Numbered from the stretch's first letter, positions 44,708-54,204 are shown. The stretch is 64,000 nucleotides of DNA from Caballeronia insecticola (GCF_000402035.1 NC_021294.1:744001-808000), one strand, 5' to 3'. A program made the numbers and translations. Notes: a model not told the origin generated them from the sequence alone.

Positions 44708-45838
44708 CTATCCGGCGACGGCAAGCTCTCCCGCCAGCACGCCGTTCACCACTTCCGCGATGCCGTCGATATAAACGTGACGCGGCTTATTCGACGCGAG
44801 CAGTTCGGCGAATGCCGCGCTGCCCTCGCCGCCGCGCCACGCAGCGGGTTTGTCGTAGAGGCACAGGTCCGCGCGCATGCCCGATGCGAGCGAGCCCAGA
44901 TCGCGCAGGCCCAGCGCGCGGGCCGCGCCGTGCGTGAGCGAGTCGATCCATGCGTCGCATGCCTGGGACGTGCACGCGCCCATTTCGGCTGCGCCCTGAG
45001 CAAGCGCGTGAGGTGCGGCGGCATCGAACGAATACGCGAGTGCGCGGCCGTTGAGCCAGTGCGCCCACAACCGATGCTCCACCAGCGACGCGCGCACGAG
45101 CGACTGTCCGCACACGAGATTCACATCCGTTTCCGCGATGAACGCTGCATCCGTACGCGACACGTCGGCGGGACCGAAGAGCGTCGTGTCGCCGCTCAAT
45201 ATCGAGAGGTAGGACAGCAGTCCGATCTCGGTAAAGAAGCGCGTTTGCAGGTATTCGCGCTCGTCGTCGTGTGTCGGGCAGAGCTTCACGCACAGGCGTT
45301 TGCGCAAGCGTTGCGCGGCCGACGCAATGGCAAGCAGTGACGAAGCCGACCAGATTTGCGCGGGCACCACGGCAGGCAGCAGCGTGCAACGCGGATTCGC
45401 GGTCTCGAACGCTTCGAGCGAAAACGCGGCGTGGCCCGTTTCTATCGTCTCGTCCAGTTCTACGTAAATCAGCCTGCGCACGCCGCCGCATTCACCGAGC
45501 GCATGGCCTTCGGCAAAGCCGCGCTGAAACGAGCCGACGGTAGTTACGCCATGTCGGATGAGATCGCCGGAGCATGCGCGCCATGCGTCCTTTGCAATGG
45601 ACGCATCCGCATCGATGAGGCCGGGTACGCATACGAGTTCGCTCGCATCGAGCCGGTCATTACGATCGGAGGCATGCGGCGCCACAATGCGCTCGATACG
45701 TTCGCCGTCTATTTCCAGATCGCCGCGCACGAAACGATGCGTGAGCGAATCGAAATAAAGCGCATTGGCCATCACCCACTGATTCGAACCGCACGCAAGC
45801 TGATCCAGCGCATTCATCTCGGCCCCCGTGTGCGTCAT
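44708..45838 (-). CDS. amidohydrolase-fold protein lacking metal ligands (pseudo-enzyme)
   Basis: About 376 residues. The chain follows the ATZ/TRZ amidohydrolase layout: VCVPGLID, LIRHGVTTVGSF, THGAARALGLRDLGSLASGMRADLCLYD and a final VYIDGIAEVVNGVL beta part. All usual metal ligands are replaced: PGLIDADAS for PGxxDxHxH, VKLCPTHDD for HxxAE, FGPADVS for the AHxxH-type segment, and no SD-type Asp. The protein is probably not hydrolytic. It is the first gene of the SGNH-carbamoyltransferase operon. The start is uncertain (45838, 45817 or 45772). Confidence 0.72.
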   Translation of the reverse strand: MTHTGAEMNALDQLACGSNQWVMANALYFDSLTHRFVRGDLEIDGERIERIVAPHASDRNDRLDASELVCVPGLIDADASIAKDAWRACSGDLIRHGVTTVGSFQRGFAEGHALGECGGVRRLIYVELDETIETGHAAFSLEAFETANPRCTLLPAVVPAQIWSASSLLAIASAAQRLRKRLCVKLCPTHDDEREYLQTRFFTEIGLLSYLSILSGDTTLFGPADVSRTDAAFIAETDVNLVCGQSLVRASLVEHRLWAHWLNGRALAYSFDAAAPHALAQGAAEMGACTSQACDAWIDSLTHGAARALGLRDLGSLASGMRADLCLYDKPAAWRGGEGSAAFAELLASNKPRHVYIDGIAEVVNGVLAGELAVAG

Positions 45839-46315
45839 GCCGCGCCTGTCAGTCGATTTCGAAGGCGCGAATCGATACGCACGACGACTGTCCCCCGCGC
45901 GACACGCAGCGCGCGTCAACGCGCTGCCTTGAGGCGCGATTGCTTTAGTCAGGAATTAAAAGCCGGCGTCGTTTTAGCGTTTGCAAGCCGTACGGCTTTC
46001 CGGCGTGAAAACATTTTCTTCAGCGCCTTGAACTACCGATGTGCGGAAAGCCACAGAACTGAAAGCGGGCAATTTTGCCGCAGCGCCGCGCGTGCGCTGC
46101 GCAAGGATCGTGCAAAGAGCCTGTTTATGGGGCTTGCACGCGCTTTTAGCGGGCTTTTTAAGGGCCATTTTTGTGCATTGCGCCAGTGCCGCGTGGCCGA
46201 TAGGCGCTATGCAATGGCCGCCGCGTGAGGTGCCCACGCAACGGCCTTTTCGCTCGATTTCGACACTAGGCGCAAGCGCCGCAGTCATTCGCGATCATGT
46301 GCGGCCGCAATACCT
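45839..46315. other. intergenic region upstream of the carbamoyltransferase operon
   Basis: No supportable gene. A perfect 14-bp palindrome AAGCCGTACGGCTT lies at 45985-45998, about 150 bases upstream of the operon. AT-rich patches near 45945-45975 and 46005-46020 could hold its promoter. Confidence 0.45.
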
Positions 46316-48328
46316 TTACTCGGCTGCGCGCTTGGATTCGTGATGGCGCGCTTCTTCCGGACTCTCATAGATATACGGCGCGACGCCGCGGCGTTTCAAC
46401 GCATCGCCCAGTTTCAGGCGTAAAAAGCTGCTTGTCGTATAACGCGTCACGCGGTCATAAAGCCCGTTGACCAGCTTCGTCACCATTTCCGAATAGGCAT
46501 CGAGCATGTCGGGGCGAATCGAGAAATTGTCGTAATTCACGATCGCATGCGGACGCGACTTCGCTTTCGCCAGTTGCTTTTCGACTTCGCGGCGTATCGC
46601 TTCGACATCGCTCAGGCTTGCCACTTCGTGCCCTTCGAAGTTAATGAAGAACAGATTCTTCTCCGGGTCATAACTGAACCGCTCCGACAAATCGAGCCTC
46701 AACAGGATATTGCGCAAGCCCATAGGCGCGTCGCGGAAGATGCGTTCGTCCATCGTGCGTGGCGGCGTGTCCATGATCGGCGCGAAACCCATCTGCGCGA
46801 CGATGTCCCGCTCGATATCGATGCCCGGCGCGACTTCCGTCAGCACGAGCCCCTTTTCCGTGAGCTCGAACACGCAGCGCTCGGTGATATACAGCACCGT
46901 TTGCCCGCGCTGCGCCGCATAGTGTCCACTGAACGTGCGATGCTCGACCGCATCGACAAACTTGCGGCAATCGCCTTCGCGGCGGATCGTGAGCTTGCCG
47001 TCCGCGATCGCCACATCGAGCTTGCCCGCATTAAAGGTGCCGACAAACACGACCTTCTTCGCCGCCTGGCTGATATTGATAAAGCCGCCCGCGCCAGCCA
47101 GCTTCGGGCCGAACTTGCTCACGTTGAGATTGCCTTCGCGGTCCGCCTGCGCGAGTCCGAGAAAGGCGATATCGAGGCCGCCGCCATCGTAGAAATCGAA
47201 CTGATACGGCTGATCGATGATCGCCTGCGTGTTCGTCGCCGCGCCGAAGTTGAGCCCGCCCGCCGGAATGCCGCCGATCACGCCGGGCTCGGTCGTCATC
47301 GTGAAGAGATCGATCACCTGCTCTTCGTTCGCGACGCTCGCAATGCCTTCCGGCATGCCGATACCGAGATTCACGATGCTGTTGGCCATCAGCTCGAACG
47401 CGGCGCGCCGGGCGATGATCTTGCGCTCGGTGAGCGACATTGGCGGAACCGAGCTTGCGGCCACGCGCAGTTCGCTGGAAAACGCCGCGCTGTATTGCTC
47501 GCCGAAGGTCTGCCAGTGGTTGTCGGGGCGCGCCACGACCACGCAATCGACCATCACGCCGGGAATCTTCACTTGCCGCGAATTGAGCGTATTCGATTCG
47601 GCCAGGCGTTCCACCTGCGCGATCACGATGCCGCCGGAATTGCGCGCCGCCATCGCGATGGACAACGCTTCGAGCGTCAGCGCCTCCTTTTCCATCGTGA
47701 TGTTGCCGTTGAGATCGGCGGTCGTGCCGCGCACGATGGCGACATCGATCGGAAAGGTCTTGTAGTACAGATAGTCCGTGCCGTCGATAGGCATGAGCCG
47801 CACGAGATCTTCGGTCGTGCGTGCATTGAGCTTGCCGCCGCCGTTGCGCGGATCGACGAAGGTGCCCAGCCCGACCGTCGAGAGCTGTCCGGGCCGATGC
47901 GCGGCGATATCGCGAAAGAGTTGCGAGATCACGCCTTGCGGCAGGTTGTACGCTTCGATGCGGTTTTCGATCGCCATCTTCTGCAGGCCCGGCACGAGTC
48001 CCCAGTGGCCGCCGATCACACGCTTGACCAAACCTTCGTGCGCGAGGTGATTGAGGCCCTTGCCGCGCCCGTCGCCCTGACCGGCTGCGTAGACGAGCGT
48101 GAGTCCGGCGATCGGCTCGTTGCCTTCCGTGCGCCCTTCGAGAAAGCGTGCTTCGAGCGCGAGCGCCACTTCTTCCGCAAAGCCGATGCCGACGAAACCG
48201 CTTGTCGCGAGCGTGTCGCCCGAGCGGATCAGACGCACGGCCTCGCGCGCGGACACAATCTTGCCGCGCTCGACGAGGCGTGCAGTCGACGGAAACGGAT
48301 GGCGAGTCGGCGTGCTGCTGGCGGTCAT
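46316..48328 (-). CDS. acyl-CoA:acetate/3-ketoacid CoA-transferase, alpha-beta fused, with C-terminal extension
   Basis: 670 residues. Both CoA-transferase halves are fused: an N-terminal glycine-rich [10 protein letters not shown] (44-53) and a C-terminal half with catalytic Glu347 in [15 protein letters not shown], which forms the glutamyl-CoA intermediate. This is the YdiF/propionate CoA-transferase plan (about 520 residues), but roughly 140 extra residues follow, containing [12 protein letters not shown] and [22 protein letters not shown]. The substrate is not readable. AGGAG precedes the ATG at 48328, and three 11-bp repeats lie just upstream. Confidence 0.87.
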   Translation of the reverse strand: MTASSTPTRHPFPSTARLVERGKIVSAREAVRLIRSGDTLATSGFVGIGFAEEVALALEARFLEGRTEGNEPIAGLTLVYAAGQGDGRGKGLNHLAHEGLVKRVIGGHWGLVPGLQKMAIENRIEAYNLPQGVISQLFRDIAAHRPGQLSTVGLGTFVDPRNGGGKLNARTTEDLVRLMPIDGTDYLYYKTFPIDVAIVRGTTADLNGNITMEKEALTLEALSIAMAARNSGGIVIAQVERLAESNTLNSRQVKIPGVMVDCVVVARPDNHWQTFGEQYSAAFSSELRVAASSVPPMSLTERKIIARRAAFELMANSIVNLGIGMPEGIASVANEEQVIDLFTMTTEPGVIGGIPAGGLNFGAATNTQAIIDQPYQFDFYDGGGLDIAFLGLAQADREGNLNVSKFGPKLAGAGGFINISQAAKKVVFVGTFNAGKLDVAIADGKLTIRREGDCRKFVDAVEHRTFSGHYAAQRGQTVLYITERCVFELTEKGLVLTEVAPGIDIERDIVAQMGFAPIMDTPPRTMDERIFRDAPMGLRNILLRLDLSERFSYDPEKNLFFINFEGHEVASLSDVEAIRREVEKQLAKAKSRPHAIVNYDNFSIRPDMLDAYSEMVTKLVNGLYDRVTRYTTSSFLRLKLGDALKRRGVAPYIYESPEEARHHESKRAAE

Positions 48329-48348
48329 GGCGGCTCCTGTGTGGCGCA

Positions 48349-48381
48349 TATATCGCGCCTATATCGCGCATATATGGCGCG
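48349..48381. repeat. three tandem 11-bp repeats upstream of the CoA-transferase gene
   Basis: TATATCGCGCC, TATATCGCGCA and TATATGGCGCG are contiguous (48349-48359, 48360-48370, 48371-48381). The period is about one helical turn. They end 20 bases before the CoA-transferase start codon, where a regulator or the transcription start would be expected. Confidence 0.75.
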
Positions 48382-48457
48382 TTTCTTATGGTGAGTCTGG
48401 CTCGAACCGTCGCCGCTTGCTTGCGTCGAATGCACGCGGATCAGCGTATTTGCGCCT

Positions 48458-50383
48458 TCATATCTCGACCCGCGCCCCCAGTTCGATGACGCGATCGGCA
48501 GGCAGGCGCAGATAAGCCGCGACGTTCCCCACATTGTGCAGCATGACCGCGAAGAGCCGTTCGCGCCATAACGCCATGCCGGTGCCCGGCGTCGGCACCA
48601 CGGTCGCGCGCGACAGGAAATACGAAATCGTCCTGCGATCGAATTTGAGTCCCGCGCCGCGGCAGGTCTCCAGCGCGGCGGGCAGATCGACTTCGTCCTT
48701 GAAGCCGTAGTTCACGGTCACCTGAAAGCATCCGTCGCCGAGCGTTTCGATCGCCACGCGGCGCGCTTCCGACACCCACGGCACCGGCGCGTTCGCCACC
48801 GTCAGGAACACCGTATGTTCATGCAGCACGCGGTTATGCATCAGGTTGTTCAGCAGCGAATGCGGCACGCCGGCCGGATCGTTCGACATGAAGATCGCCG
48901 TGCCCTCCACGCGCGCGGGCGCACGCGCGAGCAGATTCGCGAGGAACGGCTTGAGCGGCATCGTGCCGGCGCGCACGCGTGCTTCCTGGACCATCATCTG
49001 CGCGCCGCGTCCCCACGTCGCCATGACGGTGAACATCACGAGGCCGATCGCCACCGGAAACCAGCCGCCTTCCGCAATCTTCAGGCAGTTCGCGGAAAAG
49101 AACATCGCGTCGATCACGAAGAAGAACGCCGTCGCGAAAACGCATAGCGTCCAGTTGTAATGCCATGCGTAGCGGATCACGAAGAAGGTCAGCACGGTGG
49201 TGATCAACATCGTGCCCGTCACGGCGATGCCGTATGCAGAGCCGAGCGCCGTCGATGAGCCGAAGCCGAGCACGGCAGCGACGACCGCGAGCAGCAACGT
49301 CCAGTTGATGCCGGGCACGTAGATCTGCCCGATCTCTCTCGCCGACGTGTACACGACGTTCATGCGCGGCAGGAAGCCGAGTTGCATCGCCTGCTTGGTC
49401 ATCGAATAGGTGCCCGAGATCACGGCTTGCGAAGCGATGACCGTGGCGATGGTCGAGAGCACGACCATCGGATAAAGCATCCACGACGGAAAGAGCCGGT
49501 AGAACGGATTCTGCACCGCGGCCGGATCGGCGATCAAAAGCGCGCCCTGACCGAGATAGTTGAGCGCGAGCGCGGGAAAGACGACCGCGAACCATGTGAG
49601 GCGGATCGGGCGCGAACCGAAGTGGCCCATGTCGGCATAGAGCGCCTCCGCGCCCGTCAGCGAAAGCACGACCGCGCCGAGCGCGACGAAGGCGAGCCAG
49701 CGATGATGCACGCAGAATGCGAGCCCTCGAAGCGGATCGAGCGCTTCGAGAATGCGCGGCGCATCCGCGATATTCATGAGGCCCGACACCGCCAGCACGA
49801 TGAACCACAGCACCATCACCGGCCCGAACACCGCGCCGATGCCGGACGTGCCGTGCTTCTGCATCAGGAACAGCGCGACCAGCGCGACGAGCGTCACCGG
49901 CACGACGTACGGCTGCAGGCCCGGCGCCGCCACTTCGAGCCCTTCGACCGCGCTCAGCACGGAGATCGCCGGAGTGATTACGCCATCGCCATAGAAGAGC
50001 GCCGCGCCCATCACGCCGATCAGCAGCAACGTATGCTTCAGCCGCTTCTTCGATTCGACCGACGACGCCGCCAGCGCCAGCAACGCCATGATGCCGCCTT
50101 CGCCGTGATTGTTGGCGCGCAGGATCAGCGTGACGTACTTGAGCGAGACGATCACCGTGAGCGACCAGAAGATCAGCGACACGATGCCGATCACGTTCGC
50201 AGGCTCAAGCGCGAGGCCGCCCGCCGGATCGAACACGGTCTTGAGGGTATAGAGCGGGCTCGTGCCGATATCGCCATAAACAACGCCGAGCGCCGCCAGC
50301 GATAGCCCGAGCAAGGCCGGGTGCTTATGCGGATCGGGCGCGTGCGGGTCGTCGGCCGGCACGCCGGGTGCAGTCGGTCCCAT
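48458..50383 (-). CDS. kup: Kup potassium uptake protein
   Basis: 641 residues. Twelve helices (about 20-450) begin with ALGVVYGDIGTSPLYTLK, the defining Kup motif, and include ANNHGEGGIMAL, ALFYGDGVITPAISVLSA and SLTGAEALYADMGHFG. A cytoplasmic C-terminal domain of about 190 residues follows. Kup brings in K+ with H+ at low pH or low potassium. GGAGGAATC precedes the ATG at 50383; an upstream GTG-type extension is less likely. It is not obviously co-transcribed with the CoA-transferase. Confidence 0.93.
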   Translation of the reverse strand: MGPTAPGVPADDPHAPDPHKHPALLGLSLAALGVVYGDIGTSPLYTLKTVFDPAGGLALEPANVIGIVSLIFWSLTVIVSLKYVTLILRANNHGEGGIMALLALAASSVESKKRLKHTLLLIGVMGAALFYGDGVITPAISVLSAVEGLEVAAPGLQPYVVPVTLVALVALFLMQKHGTSGIGAVFGPVMVLWFIVLAVSGLMNIADAPRILEALDPLRGLAFCVHHRWLAFVALGAVVLSLTGAEALYADMGHFGSRPIRLTWFAVVFPALALNYLGQGALLIADPAAVQNPFYRLFPSWMLYPMVVLSTIATVIASQAVISGTYSMTKQAMQLGFLPRMNVVYTSAREIGQIYVPGINWTLLLAVVAAVLGFGSSTALGSAYGIAVTGTMLITTVLTFFVIRYAWHYNWTLCVFATAFFFVIDAMFFSANCLKIAEGGWFPVAIGLVMFTVMATWGRGAQMMVQEARVRAGTMPLKPFLANLLARAPARVEGTAIFMSNDPAGVPHSLLNNLMHNRVLHEHTVFLTVANAPVPWVSEARRVAIETLGDGCFQVTVNYGFKDEVDLPAALETCRGAGLKFDRRTISYFLSRATVVPTPGTGMALWRERLFAVMLHNVGNVAAYLRLPADRVIELGARVEI

Positions 50384-50452
50384 GATTCCTCCCTGCGTTT
50401 TCCGGACCGCCACAGCGAGCGGCCTATTTGTCAGAGGATGAGCGTCTGCGTT

Positions 50453-50482
50453 GCTGGGTTGCTAGAAGCTGGGTTGCTAGAA
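50453..50482. repeat. tandem 15-bp duplication upstream of kup
   Basis: GCTGGGTTGCTAGAA is present twice without a gap (50453-50467 and 50468-50482), 70-100 bases before the kup start and just after the aroE-like gene end. Confidence 0.8.
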
Positions 50483-50522
50483 GTATAGAAACCGATTCGC
50501 GGTTATGCCGGTGTAAGCCACG

Positions 50523-51359
50523 TCAGGCGTATTTGATCTGCGCGACCGCGCGCAAGTCGTCGGCGGTGGCGGTGCCGTAGCCGAAGAATTCCAGATACGC
50601 CGGGATCATTTCGAACAGCATGTCGGTGCCGACCTGCACGGCGCAGCCCTTCTCCTTGGCCGCGCGCAAAAGCGGCGTGAACTCCGACTTCATCACCACT
50701 TCGCCGACGAACGTCTCCGGCGCGATGCGATCGATATCGAACGGCAGCGGATCGGTGTCTTTCATGCCGAGCGGCGTCGCGTTCACGATCACGTCGAAGC
50801 CCGCGGGATCTCTCGTATCGGTCCTGACGACGAGTTGCGGATAGTGCTCGCGCAAGCGCGTGGCGAGCCCTTCGACGGACGCCGTGTTGGTGTCGAAGAC
50901 CGCGAGTTCGGCCACGCCCGCCGCCGCCAGCGATGCCGCGATCGGCGAGCCCACGCCGCCGCTGCCCAGCACGAGTACGCGCGCGCCCGCGAGCTTGCGG
51001 CCCTTGCGCTCGACGCCGCGCACGAAGCCCGCGCCGTCGAACTGGTCGCCGAGAAGTGTGCCGTCCGGCCGTTTAAGGATCGCGTTGCAGGCTCCGGCAA
51101 TGCGCGCGGTCGGGCTGACTTCGTCCATCAGGCCGACGGTCGTGATCTTGTGCGGCATCGTGACGAGCGCGCCGCGAATGTTTGTGAGCTTGAACAGATG
51201 CGGCAGAAAGGCGACGTAATCCTCGGGTTTGACGCCCATCGGCACCACGACGGCATCGATCCCCTGTTTGTCGAACCAGGGGTTATAGATCATCGGCGCC
51301 TTGAAGGCTTCGGTCGGATAGCCGAGATGGGCGATGAGAGTGGTCTTGCCGCTGATCAT
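50523..51359 (-). CDS. shikimate dehydrogenase-like paralogue
   Basis: 278 residues with the AroE fold. Lys71 (VTMPHKI) and Asp108 (GDQFDGAGF) of the catalytic pair and the NADP site LGSGGVGSPIAASL (131-144) are present. However, the N-terminal SxS pair that binds the shikimate carboxylate is missing (GYPTEAFKAP where HSKSP is usual), and NTDG has become QFDG. It therefore probably acts on a related compound, not in core chorismate synthesis. It lies between kup and the Liv transporter genes, all leftward, without tight coupling. Confidence 0.82.
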   Translation of the reverse strand: MISGKTTLIAHLGYPTEAFKAPMIYNPWFDKQGIDAVVVPMGVKPEDYVAFLPHLFKLTNIRGALVTMPHKITTVGLMDEVSPTARIAGACNAILKRPDGTLLGDQFDGAGFVRGVERKGRKLAGARVLVLGSGGVGSPIAASLAAAGVAELAVFDTNTASVEGLATRLREHYPQLVVRTDTRDPAGFDVIVNATPLGMKDTDPLPFDIDRIAPETFVGEVVMKSEFTPLLRAAKEKGCAVQVGTDMLFEMIPAYLEFFGYGTATADDLRAVAQIKYA

Positions 51360-51471
51360 GGCTGCTCCTTGCGAGGATGTCAGGGACGCGCGGGTTCGCG
51401 CGCGCCGTAACCATGATAGTGCGGCTTTTAGACTTAGGCGTGTTTTGCGCAGTGCGGCATTGCGGAATGCT

Positions 51472-52206
51472 TCAGTGGCTCGCGCCTAGATACGCCGCCT
51501 TGACCGATGGATCATTGCGCAACTGGTCGGCCGGGCCGTGCGTCGCGACGCGGCCGTTCTCCAGCACATAGCCGTAATCCGCGACGTTGAGCGCGGCCGC
51601 GGCGAACTGCTCGACCAGCAGCATGGTCACACCGTCGGCCTTCAGCCGCTCGATGATGCGGAACACTTCTTCGACAAGGATAGGCGCGAGGCCCATCGAC
51701 GGCTCGTCGAGCAGCACGAGATCCGGATTGAGCATGATGGCGCGCGCCATCGCGAGCATCTGCTGTTCGCCGCCGGAGAGCGTGCCCGCGAGTTGATTGC
51801 GGCGCTCCTTGAGGCGCGGGAACAATTCGATCGCGCGTTCGAGATCGGCGTTGACGTCGCCTTTCGGACGCGACCACGTGAGACGCGGAAACGCGCCGAG
51901 CAGCAGATTGTCGGTGACGGACATCGTCGCGAAGACGCGGCGTCCTTCGGGCGAATGCGCGAGTCCCAGGCGCGCGATCTTGTGCGAATCGAGCGAGTCG
52001 ATGCGCTTCGCATTGCTGCCGACGCCCATCGTGATTTCGCCGTCGGTCGCCTTGATCATGCCGGATATCGCGCGCATGGTCGTGGTCTTGCCTGCTCCGT
52101 TCGAGCCGATCAACGTCACGACCTTTGCCTTAGGCACGTCGAGCGAGATGCCGTGGAGCACTTTGACTTTGCCGTATCCGGCATGGAGATTTTTGATCGT
52201 CAGCAT
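51472..52206 (-). CDS. livF: branched-chain amino acid-type ABC transporter ATPase LivF
   Basis: 244 residues. Walker A GSNGAGKTT (34-42), signature LSGGEQQMLAMARA, Walker B LVLLDEPSMGLAP and switch His region are complete. The protein starts MLTIKNLHAGYGKVKVLHGI, typical of LivF. It is the last gene of a leftward operon and pairs with the ATPase half of the fused LivM-LivG protein. The ATG at 52206 gives the normal length; the longer frame covers non-coding sequence. Confidence 0.92.
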   Translation of the reverse strand: MLTIKNLHAGYGKVKVLHGISLDVPKAKVVTLIGSNGAGKTTTMRAISGMIKATDGEITMGVGSNAKRIDSLDSHKIARLGLAHSPEGRRVFATMSVTDNLLLGAFPRLTWSRPKGDVNADLERAIELFPRLKERRNQLAGTLSGGEQQMLAMARAIMLNPDLVLLDEPSMGLAPILVEEVFRIIERLKADGVTMLLVEQFAAAALNVADYGYVLENGRVATHGPADQLRNDPSVKAAYLGASH

Positions 52207-52250
52207 GAGGTGGTCTCGTCGACTGCTAAAGGCTTCTTTAAACAAATCAA

Positions 52251-54194
52251 TTAAGCTGCTTCCGCAGGCTGTCCGCCAAGATAAGCCTCGATGACCTTTT
52301 CGTTCGCCTGAATCTCCGCAGGCTTCCCTTCCGCGATCTTCTGCCCGAAATCCAGTACCGAAACGGTGTCGCACACGCTCATCACGACATCCATGTGATG
52401 CTCGATCAAAACAACGGTGATGCCGTGATTGCGCACCTTGCGAATGATCGCGACGAGTTCGCGGATATCCGGCGCCGTCAGACCGGCCGCGGGTTCATCG
52501 AGCAAGAGCAATTGCGGATCGAGCGCCAGCGCCCGCGCGATTTCGAGCAAACGCTGCTTGCCGTAGGGCAGATTGCGCGCTTCTTCGCCCGCGGCGTTTT
52601 CGAGCCCGACGAAGCGCAACATGTTGAACGCCCGCTCGCGCGCCGCACGCTCTTCGCGACGATAACGCCCGCTCATCAAGCCGACATCCGCGAGATTCGA
52701 TTTGAACGTGTGATGCAAACCGACGAGCACGTTCTCCAGCGCCGTCATCTCGCCGAACAACTGCACGTTCTGAAAAGTCCGCGCGATGCCCGACAGCGCG
52801 ATCTTCGACGACGTGCGTCCCGCCAGCGACTGTCCTTGATATTCGATCGCGCCTGCTGTCGGCACATAGATGCCCGTCAGCACGTTCATCATCGTGCTCT
52901 TGCCCGAACCGTTCGGTCCGATCAGGCCGTGAATCGTGCCGCGCCGCACGGTCATGTTCACGTCGTTCAGCGCCTTGAGGCCGCTGAACTGCATGAGCAC
53001 GCTGCGCACATCGAGGATGATGTCCGCGCCTTGCGTTTCAACTGCGGCAACGGCATCGTCCTGACGCGTCTGGCTGGCGAGTTCTTCGGTATCGACCTTC
53101 GTCACGCGCACGCGGCCGAGGTTGAGCGTCTTGCGCACGAAGCCCACGATACCGTCCTGCAAGTAATACACGACGAGCAGGATCATCAGCCCGAAGATAG
53201 TCAGACGCCAGTCGGTCAGCGCGTCGATCCAGAACGAGAACACAGCGAGCCCCGCCGTGCCGATGATCGGCACCGCCACGCGTTGCGGCGTGGAAGTTTT
53301 GCGGGCCAGCGCGAGCACCGCACCCGCGACGACGATCACCGCCAGCGCCGTTGCGACCACGCGAAAGTTGGAGATGTCGTCGAGCAGTTTCGGCAAGAGC
53401 ACGATGACCGTCGAACCAATGATTGCGCCGGTGCGCGTCTTGCGCCCGCCCATGATGATCGCGAGCAGGAACAGAATGGTCAGCTCGAAGTTATACGTGT
53501 TCGGCGAGATGTACTGCTCCGAGTACGAATAGAGGCAGCCCGCGAGTCCCGCGAAGCCCGCGCTGATGACGAACGCATACACCTTGTAGCGATACACGGA
53601 CACGCCCATGCAGTCCGACGCAATCGGGCTGTCGCGCAGTGCTTCGAATGCGCGTCCCAGATGCGACTTCAGCACGCGATGCACAACGATCAGCGACACC
53701 ACAAGGAGCGCCGCGACCAGCCAGTAATACTGCACTTCATCGAGCCTGTGGCCTGCGAACATCGGCTTTGGAATCTTGAGGCCCATCGGACCGTTCGTCA
53801 GAAAATCCATCTCGTTGATGAGAATCTGGATGATCGTGCCGAACGCGAGCGTCACCATCGCGAGATATGGACCCGAGACGCGCAACGCGGGCAAGGCGAG
53901 GATCGCACCGAAGCCCGCTGTGACGAGAATCGCGAGCGGCGCGGTCACGAAGAACGGCATGCCGAGCTTGGCGAAGAGCACGCCCGCCGTGTAGGCGCCC
54001 ACGCCGAAGAGGCCCGCATGACCGAGCGACACCTGCCCCGTATAACCCACCACGATATCGAGCCCGAAGAGCAGGATCGCATAAATCATGATGGTTTCGA
54101 CGAGATGGATGTAGTACGGATTGCCCGACACCACCGGAAAAATCGCGAGTGCGGCAAGTCCGACGAGCGCCGCAATCCAGTTCTTTGCTTTCAT
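52251..54194 (-). CDS. fused permease-ATPase LivM-LivG
   Basis: 647 residues. Residues 1-350 are a LivM-type permease (GYTGQVSLGHAGLFGVGAY, EALRDSPIASDCMGV). A linker of about 40 residues leads to a LivG ATPase (about 393-640) with Walker A GPNGSGKST (426-434), the LivG-specific signature NLPYGKQRLLEIARAL, Walker B LLLLDEPAAGL and the C-terminal AYLGG. The two are usually separate; here a single chain fixes one permease to one ATPase. It lies 10 bases after livH and 44 bases before livF. Confidence 0.93.
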   Translation of the reverse strand: MKAKNWIAALVGLAALAIFPVVSGNPYYIHLVETIMIYAILLFGLDIVVGYTGQVSLGHAGLFGVGAYTAGVLFAKLGMPFFVTAPLAILVTAGFGAILALPALRVSGPYLAMVTLAFGTIIQILINEMDFLTNGPMGLKIPKPMFAGHRLDEVQYYWLVAALLVVSLIVVHRVLKSHLGRAFEALRDSPIASDCMGVSVYRYKVYAFVISAGFAGLAGCLYSYSEQYISPNTYNFELTILFLLAIIMGGRKTRTGAIIGSTVIVLLPKLLDDISNFRVVATALAVIVVAGAVLALARKTSTPQRVAVPIIGTAGLAVFSFWIDALTDWRLTIFGLMILLVVYYLQDGIVGFVRKTLNLGRVRVTKVDTEELASQTRQDDAVAAVETQGADIILDVRSVLMQFSGLKALNDVNMTVRRGTIHGLIGPNGSGKSTMMNVLTGIYVPTAGAIEYQGQSLAGRTSSKIALSGIARTFQNVQLFGEMTALENVLVGLHHTFKSNLADVGLMSGRYRREERAARERAFNMLRFVGLENAAGEEARNLPYGKQRLLEIARALALDPQLLLLDEPAAGLTAPDIRELVAIIRKVRNHGITVVLIEHHMDVVMSVCDTVSVLDFGQKIAEGKPAEIQANEKVIEAYLGGQPAEAA

Positions 54195-54204
54195 CGTGGC
54201 CGCC

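Noticed and set aside
45985..45998. 14-bp palindrome AAGCCGTACGGCTT as an operator of the carbamoyltransferase operon
   Set aside because: Palindromes of this length are expected now and then in GC-rich DNA, and it is 150 bases from the gene with no second copy; noted only in the region description.
45974..46343. Two overlapping short frames, one on each strand
   Set aside because: Neither has a ribosome site or protein-like composition; I treat the region as intergenic.
46547..48394. 615-codon rightward open frame opposite the CoA-transferase
   Set aside because: No recognisable domain, no ribosome site, antisense to a conserved enzyme.
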